Source of the DNA: Candidatus Sulfotelmatobacter sp. | GTDB lineage: Bacteria > Acidobacteriota > Terriglobia > Terriglobales > Acidobacteriaceae | Assembly (NCBI GenBank): GCA_030038255.1 | Contig: JASHPH010000131.1 | Span: 1-45,978, forward strand | Direction of reading: 5' to 3' | Length of the DNA: 45,978 nucleotides | Part shown: positions 41,386 to 45,978 of the stretch, piece by piece | How the letters are laid out: the number at the start of each line of letters is the position of its first letter | Numbering within the stretch: position 1 is the first letter of the stretch | Notes under the pieces: model-generated | Databases searched by the model: none | The model's input: only the letters and a program-made list of their open reading frames with translations | What the model was told of the DNA's origin: nothing | Program-made: the position numbers and the translations under genes

Positions 41386-42810
41386 CTACGACGGTTGGAG
41401 AACGTTGGCAGGCAACGAGACGGTTATCGCAGCTCCACCCCCGGAACGTGCGAATAGATTCACTGCACCGCCATGGGCCTGAACGACTGCATTTACAAAT
41501 GCGAGGCCAAGCCCGTGACCCGGTGAATGTTTCCCCTTGACGAACCGCTCGAAGGCGCGGGGGATAATCTCCGGCGGAAATCCAGGACCATCGTCTTCAA
41601 CGACCAGTTCCGCAGATCCGCCATGTGAATGCAGCTGGACTGTGATCTGGTGCCCTGCGGGCAAATGAGTCAACTCGTTTTCGAGAAGGTTGCTGATCAC
41701 GCGCTTAAGCAGGACCGGGTCGGCCTCTACAAACACGTGTTCCTCCAGATCGAGCGTCACCTTGTGCTCACGATCAGACATTGCCGGTTGATAAAGATCG
41801 ACTAATTGAGCCACGGCCACCGAGAGGTCTACAGGGGCGCGATCCAACTGAAGGGCACCGGCTTCAGCTTCCGCTAGGTCCAACGTGGTATTCAGCAGTA
41901 ACAATAAGCGATCCAAGTTCTCAATTGCCTCTCCGACGGACTCACGCCAGTTCTCGTTTCCCGTTTCACAAAGTGCGGATTCAAGCGTTCCACGGATCGA
42001 GGTCACGGGACTTTTCAGATCGTGCGCAACCGAATCAGTAACCGTGCGCAACTGATTCACGGAGGACTGAATCCGGTCCAACATTCGATTGAACGTACTT
42101 GCCAATCGCGAGATTTCATCCGAATTTGCGGGTTCCGGTAACCGCTCTTCCAAATCTTCAGTACCAATCCGCGCTACCGTTTCGGTGATCCGTTCAACCC
42201 GCAGTAAGTTGCTTCGGGCGCTCCAGTAGGAGATTACGAAGCCGAGCAGGAACATGCCACACCAGACTCCGGCGAGACGACGGGCAAATCTGTGCAGTAG
42301 ACGGGAAGCTCCGCGGTCGGACAGCCCCAGGTACACAGTCTTTCCGTTCTGTTCGTGCACCACGACCCGAAATGTTTGGCGCACTCCTTCTACCCTAACG
42401 GACTGTGGAGCTCCGGATGCTACCTTCGCCGTTTGGATAGCTGAAACGAAGGCGTCCGCTGTGCCCGGGCCCACCCATAACGGAGCCTCCTTGTTGGCAG
42501 AGTCTGTCGCGAGAAAAAAGACGGAATTCAGCCGTTCCCCGCGCGCATTGCGCTCGTCTGGCACTTCTTGAGTGGCAAGCTCGGCGACTTCACGAACGAT
42601 GCGTTGGTATAGATGATCTCTGGGAGTGTCGGCCAACACTTGGGCAAGGACTTCGGTTTCGCCTGTAAGCCACGTATCGCTGCGTTCCCGTATGCCCTGA
42701 GCCACGAGGAAATAGACGATCACGAAAGCGACAGCCGTTCCCAGCGCGAACGCGAGCGTCGTCCAAAGGGAAATCCGCCACGCGGCGGTGGTAGTTAGTC
42801 TGCTAAGCAT
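41386..42810 (-). CDS. Sensor histidine kinase
   Basis: Domains run in order: N-terminal helix (residues ~15-35), periplasmic sensor (~40-150), second helix, HAMP (SNLLRVERITETVARIG), dimerisation with the phospho-acceptor His in SVAHDLKSPVTSIRG, and the ATPase with NLLENELTHLP, EDDGPGFPP and SPGHGLGLAF. The ATG at 42810 overlaps the end of the response regulator gene by eight bases; ATG codons seven and four residues upstream are alternatives. The signal sensed is unknown. Confidence 0.92.
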   Translation of the reverse strand: MLSRLTTTAAWRISLWTTLAFALGTAVAFVIVYFLVAQGIRERSDTWLTGETEVLAQVLADTPRDHLYQRIVREVAELATQEVPDERNARGERLNSVFFLATDSANKEAPLWVGPGTADAFVSAIQTAKVASGAPQSVRVEGVRQTFRVVVHEQNGKTVYLGLSDRGASRLLHRFARRLAGVWCGMFLLGFVISYWSARSNLLRVERITETVARIGTEDLEERLPEPANSDEISRLASTFNRMLDRIQSSVNQLRTVTDSVAHDLKSPVTSIRGTLESALCETGNENWRESVGEAIENLDRLLLLLNTTLDLAEAEAGALQLDRAPVDLSVAVAQLVDLYQPAMSDREHKVTLDLEEHVFVEADPVLLKRVISNLLENELTHLPAGHQITVQLHSHGGSAELVVEDDGPGFPPEIIPRAFERFVKGKHSPGHGLGLAFVNAVVQAHGGAVNLFARSGGGAAITVSLPANVLQPS

Positions 42811-43480
42811 TTTTGAGAACATAGCCGACACCGCGAATTGTGTGAATCAAGGGATGCGACGTAGCGTGGTCGACTTTACTCTGAAGCCGATAGATATGAA
42901 CGTCCACCACATTGGTTGCCGGATCGATGCGCATCCGCCAAACGTGGTCCAGAATCATTGTGCGAGTCACAACCCGGCCTTCGTTGCGGCACAGGTATTC
43001 GAGAAGAGAGAACTCTTGTGGAGTCAATTGCAGCAGGTGATCGCCGCGTCGCGCCTCCCGGCGCACCAGGTCAAGCTGCAGGTCAGCGGCTTGCAGACGC
43101 ACGGACTCTTGGTGTGCCGGCGCCGACCTGCGCAGAAGATTTCTCAGTCTGGCCAAGAGTTCGGCGAAAGCGAATGGTTTGGTGAGATAGTCGTTCCCGC
43201 CCTGCTCCAGTCCCTTCACACGCTCATCCACGGAGCGCCGAGCCGACAAAATCAGGACTGGTGCCGAACTGCCCTGGGCACGGCAGCGCGCGATCAAGTC
43301 CAGCCCATCGAGGTCCGGAAGACCGAGATCGACGATCAAGGCATCGTGAATACCTTCCAGTGCCAGGGCCTCCCCTGCTCTGGCGGTACTGGCCGTATCC
43401 ACTTGGTATCCGGCTTCAGACAGGGCACGTTTCAGAAACTGTTGAATAGCCACATCATCTTCTACGAGCAACAGTCGCAT
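42803..43480 (-). CDS. OmpR/PhoB-family response regulator
   Basis: The receiver domain has Asp51 (VDLGLPDLDG) as phospho-acceptor, with acidic Glu7/Asp8/Asp9 and Lys101 (LTKPF). The winged-helix output domain ends with the recognition region VVDVHIYRLQSKVD and HTIRGVGYVL. It is cotranscribed with the kinase gene. The ATG at 43480 begins MRLLLVEDD as in the family; a TTG frame upstream is not used. A two-component pair beside a cytochrome c and YceI/b561-like genes suggests a redox or envelope signal, but this is context only. Confidence 0.94.
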   Translation of the reverse strand: MRLLLVEDDVAIQQFLKRALSEAGYQVDTASTARAGEALALEGIHDALIVDLGLPDLDGLDLIARCRAQGSSAPVLILSARRSVDERVKGLEQGGNDYLTKPFAFAELLARLRNLLRRSAPAHQESVRLQAADLQLDLVRREARRGDHLLQLTPQEFSLLEYLCRNEGRVVTRTMILDHVWRMRIDPATNVVDVHIYRLQSKVDHATSHPLIHTIRGVGYVLKNA

Positions 43481-43571
43481 AAGAAGGAGATCCCCCCACC
43501 AGTCCACAACTTTCCCCAACTAGGATGCGGAAAATGGAATAGGGGGCAGTCCTAAAGCCGAAAATTCGCCC

Positions 43572-44108
43572 TCATTGTTGATGCCAGGTCATGTCCACGT
43601 ACACCGGAATCTCATTCTTCACCGGCAGCGTCAATAGCGATGGCGGGTCGATTTTGAAATCCGAGAGCGTGGCGGGGATCGTCCCTGTAACGTGAATCTC
43701 GCCTCCTTCTTTTTCAAGTTTGAAGGACACCTGCTTGTACTGGACTGTCTGGCCGGCGAATTGAACCTCCAAATCGGCCTTAATGTTCTCGGCTGTAGCG
43801 TCCGATTCCGGTAGCCGAGTACGTACCGTCACAATGGGGAACTCCGCGCCGCGGGTGACTTGCAGCATATGAAGATCCCGATTGCTGTCTCCGGAGTCGA
43901 ACGACTTCACCGGTACTGCGATTAGGAAATCGCAGTGGCCGGCGTGGCAAACCCCCTTTCCCCTTGCCGCATGGCTAACTCCGTCAGTCTGGTGCAGTGG
44001 ATGCGACACGTGGTACGTCAGAGTGTTTTGTTGAGGGACCCATTGGGTATCGGCTGCGGCCAATACCGAGAATGTCAGAAAGAGAGCGATCAGAACTTTC
44101 TTAACCAT
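43572..44108 (-). CDS. YceI-family periplasmic protein
   Basis: The protein has a signal peptide (LIALFLTFSVLAAADT) and a lipocalin-like YceI barrel. The wall is DTQWVPQQNTLTYHVSHPLH, FLIAVPVKSFDSGDSNRD and GTIPATLSDF. YceI proteins bind polyisoprenoids, for example ubiquinone-8 derivatives, and in E. coli yceI lies beside yceJ, a cytochrome b561. The length of 178 residues is normal. It starts 13 bases after the b561-like gene and is likely its operon partner. Confidence 0.85.
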   Translation of the reverse strand: MVKKVLIALFLTFSVLAAADTQWVPQQNTLTYHVSHPLHQTDGVSHAARGKGVCHAGHCDFLIAVPVKSFDSGDSNRDLHMLQVTRGAEFPIVTVRTRLPESDATAENIKADLEVQFAGQTVQYKQVSFKLEKEGGEIHVTGTIPATLSDFKIDPPSLLTLPVKNEIPVYVDMTWHQQ

Positions 44109-44121
44109 AAATGAACGGTGG

Positions 44122-45042
44122 CTAGAATTTGACGGAAACGGATAAGAGAGCGGCCCCGAATGCCCCGGCGGTCACGATAGCCACCGGTCCGTGAGCGGAC
44201 GCGATGCCGTGAACTTTTTCTCCTTTGCTCTTTTGATCGAAAGCCATAATTCCTAGGATGGGCGTCATGATCATCCCAGGACCATGGATCCAAGCCATAG
44301 CCTTATGGAAACGGATCGGACCACGAGTTTCCGTTCCCGGTACTCGGGGAGCGCGAATTGCATAATAGGCACTAATGAAGTACAGATCTCCGGTCAAGCC
44401 GCCCAGCGCAGCATGCATATCGCGAGAGGCAGTGCTCGTGTTCCGCCCTCCGGCATTCAGGGAAGTCACAACTGTGGCGATTAACGGACCCGCTGTAATT
44501 AAACCCATCCTTTGATGGATTTTCAGCATGTGCGAGCGCTTGTCCAGCAGCGCTTGTTCTTTGGGGTTGCCTTGGGTTTGTTCCGGCGTCAGCCCCAAAT
44601 CTGATAGCGACGGCGCTGTACTGCTGGACTGCGCGTTTGGCAAGTTTTCCTGTGGCGTAGCCGTCGGTTCCCCACCGAGTTCCGTAGCTCCCAACGTTTC
44701 GTCCAGAACGGTCGTCTTGCCGACATCAACTGTTGCAGGAAGAATCTGTAACGTCTTGAAACTAGGGGCTTCAATTTTCAGCAGGTAGTTCCCCGGGGGC
44801 AGTTGATCAAACCGATACGAACCGTCCGCCCCCGTTGCGGCGGTTCGCATCTGACCCGTCTCTGCGCTAGTTGCCGTTAGCGTTGCGTTCGCAACCGGGG
44901 CGCCGGAAGAATCCGTGATCTTGCCTGCCAATACGCCGGTTTTAGCTATTTGAGCTATTAGAGAGGTAGTCAACGCAAGAAATAGCGCAATGACCGCGAG
45001 ATCACAAAATCTGTTGGACGAGTGATTGACCAGCCTCAGCAT
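44122..45042 (-). CDS. Carboxypeptidase-regulatory domain fused to a b561-like membrane domain
   Basis: Residues 1-37 form an export leader or anchor, residues ~40-125 a CarboxypepD_reg sandwich (GKITDSSGAPVANATLTAT, GSYRFDQLPPGNYLLKIEA), then a Ser/Gln-rich linker. The last ~130 residues contain four hydrophobic helices with spaced histidines (KIHQRMGLI, DMHAALGGLTG, RFHKAMAWIHGPG, VHGIASAHGPVAI). Paired histidines in a four-helix bundle recall cytochrome b561, and the adjacent yceI gene supports that reading. Heme binding is inferred. GAGGA five bases before the ATG at 45042 fixes the start over an upstream GTG. Confidence 0.65.
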   Translation of the reverse strand: MLRLVNHSSNRFCDLAVIALFLALTTSLIAQIAKTGVLAGKITDSSGAPVANATLTATSAETGQMRTAATGADGSYRFDQLPPGNYLLKIEAPSFKTLQILPATVDVGKTTVLDETLGATELGGEPTATPQENLPNAQSSSTAPSLSDLGLTPEQTQGNPKEQALLDKRSHMLKIHQRMGLITAGPLIATVVTSLNAGGRNTSTASRDMHAALGGLTGDLYFISAYYAIRAPRVPGTETRGPIRFHKAMAWIHGPGMIMTPILGIMAFDQKSKGEKVHGIASAHGPVAIVTAGAFGAALLSVSVKF

Positions 45043-45345
45043 CTTCGTCCTCAACCTTTCCGACCACACCTCTATCGCGATAACGCGTACACCAACGATA
45101 TGTCGGTAACATTAACGCCGCCTTTCTGGAAGATTACGATTCGTTCATCTCGCTCTTCTCGTTTTCAATTTGGGATATGATTTCACGCGCATGGATCAGG
45201 TCCGTGCGACAACCATTTTCTGTTCCCTTTACGTCATAGTCGGCGCGAGGACTTGAGCAGGTCGGTCTCGCACGCGGGGCCGGCAATCTGGGCAATACGA
45301 AGCCGGTGTTATGTTTTGTCGCCTGCGGGTAAAAGGGAGTGCTTA
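45043..45345. other. Divergent regulatory region
   Basis: No gene is recognised. It contains AT-rich patches (45090-45115, 45155-45185) that could hold promoters for the minus-strand fusion gene and the plus-strand pseudogene. Confidence 0.4.
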
Positions 45346-45902
45346 GATGTCTGTCTCTGTTTCGACACGGATTGCCGCAGTGTTCATGGTTTGCCTGTCA
45401 ACCCGGTTGGACCCTGGGACAGACGCTCAAGCCGCGCCCTCCCGCTGAAACCCAGGAGAACGACGCAGCGCCGAGGCCATCAGGAGTCGAATTAGGCCCG
45501 TCTGCAAAAGCTGATCCCTTGACGGGACCGATGAGCGTTGCGTCGGGGATCCCGATTAAGGTGGCCCTGGATTCGGATGTGCGAGTCCGCCGTGTTGGGC
45601 AGGCGATACATGGCAGAACCGTTGAGCCAGTTTACGCCTTTGACAAGCTATTGGTCCCGTTAGGAACACAGGTTAATGGGAAGATATCGGCCATCGATTC
45701 GGTGTCGACGCGGACGAGAGTGTTCGAGGCGACCGATGGAAATTTCTCGCCCGCAAGGCAAGTTCATGTGCAGTTTGGTGACGGCGCAGTTTGCGTAATT
45801 CGACGTCGGCAAGGGCCAATGTATCCGACGCAAAGTCGAGGAACATTGATAGATCAGCGGAGCCGCTTGACCGTCCGCCGGAGTCTGGCACTTTCGATGT
45901 AG
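45346..45902 (+). pseudogene. Exported acidobacterial-type protein with frameshift and altered end
   Basis: GGGAG six bases before ATG 45346 starts MSVSVSTRIAAVFMVCLST, a signal peptide whose frame stops at 45450. A different frame then carries family-like sequence: IPIKVALDSDVRVRRVGQAI, EPVYAFDKLLVPLGTQVNGK, GNFSPARQVHVQF. These belong together, so a frameshift near 45405-45430 split the gene. From about 45785 the frame is antisense to the ABC ATPase end and no longer fits the family, so the C-terminus is lost as well. Confidence 0.6.
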
Positions 45903-45978
45903 CCACCTGATTCATCGACTAGCCCTCCTGCATAGTGGATGAATACATCATCCAAATTGGCGTCTTCACCTACCCCGG
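45854..45978 (-). CDS. C-terminal end of an ABC transporter ATP-binding protein (5' part outside window)
   Basis: The minus frame open from the right edge reads ANLDDVFIHYAGG, which fits the xSLDDVFxxxTG tail of ABC-2-type (DrrA-like) ATPases, then DESGGYIESARLRRTVKRLR and TGA (45854-45856). The ATPase core lies beyond the edge. Its end overlaps the plus-strand pseudogene. Confidence 0.6.
   Translation of the reverse strand, partial: GVGEDANLDDVFIHYAGGLVDESGGYIESARLRRTVKRLR

Overview
The window reads as a chromosome segment of a G+C-rich Acidobacteriota bacterium, probably near Terriglobia / Candidatus Koribacter. This rests on content, not on a search: acidobacterial-type protein families (DUF5715-like M15-fold protein, carboxypeptidase-regulatory outer-membrane proteins, a TonB-receptor-like barrel, a sigma-70-region-2-like protein, pyruvoyl arginine decarboxylase), many GTG starts, and dispersed intergenic palindromes.

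From 1 to about 30 kb the DNA is mostly intact chromosome. It opens with a REC-PilZ-PilZ protein cut by the window edge, a polytopic membrane protein, rdgB, and a sugar-nucleotide epimerase gene broken by one in-frame TGA. The succinate dehydrogenase operon sdhC-sdhA-(small membrane protein)-sdhB follows. Next come a DUF5715-like protein, a P-loop kinase, an M19 dipeptidase, two tandem cyclophilins, mdh and icd (so two groups of TCA genes lie 6 kb apart), a secreted bactofilin-like protein, glnA, and a LysR regulator overlapping a POTRA-only protein. A polyamine cluster at 23.0-27.7 kb encodes a complete predicted route: pyruvoyl arginine decarboxylase, agmatine deiminase, N-carbamoylputrescine amidohydrolase and a deoxyhypusine-synthase-like protein. 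Then come a CHAT-like protein, an orphan nuoI, tadA and a 3'-truncated MacB-type permease.

From 30.7 to 35.5 kb is a scarred mobile-element hotspot. It holds a 24-nt partial copy of tRNA-Ser, the intact tRNA-Ser(CGA), a tyrosine recombinase, a truncated membrane gene joined head-on to a truncated excisionase-like gene, the C-terminal tail of another foreign gene, an alpha-glucan phosphorylase that has lost its N-terminal domain, and the C-terminal relic of a second tyrosine recombinase.

From 35.7 to the right edge the region is envelope and redox oriented. It has a carboxypeptidase-regulatory outer-membrane protein behind a sigma-region-2-like protein, a large TonB-receptor-like barrel, a membrane-anchored cytochrome c, an OmpR-type two-component system, YceI with a carboxypeptidase-regulatory/b561-like fusion, a frameshifted gene, and the tail of an ABC ATPase. 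Functions were assigned from recognisable motifs only; no database search was run.
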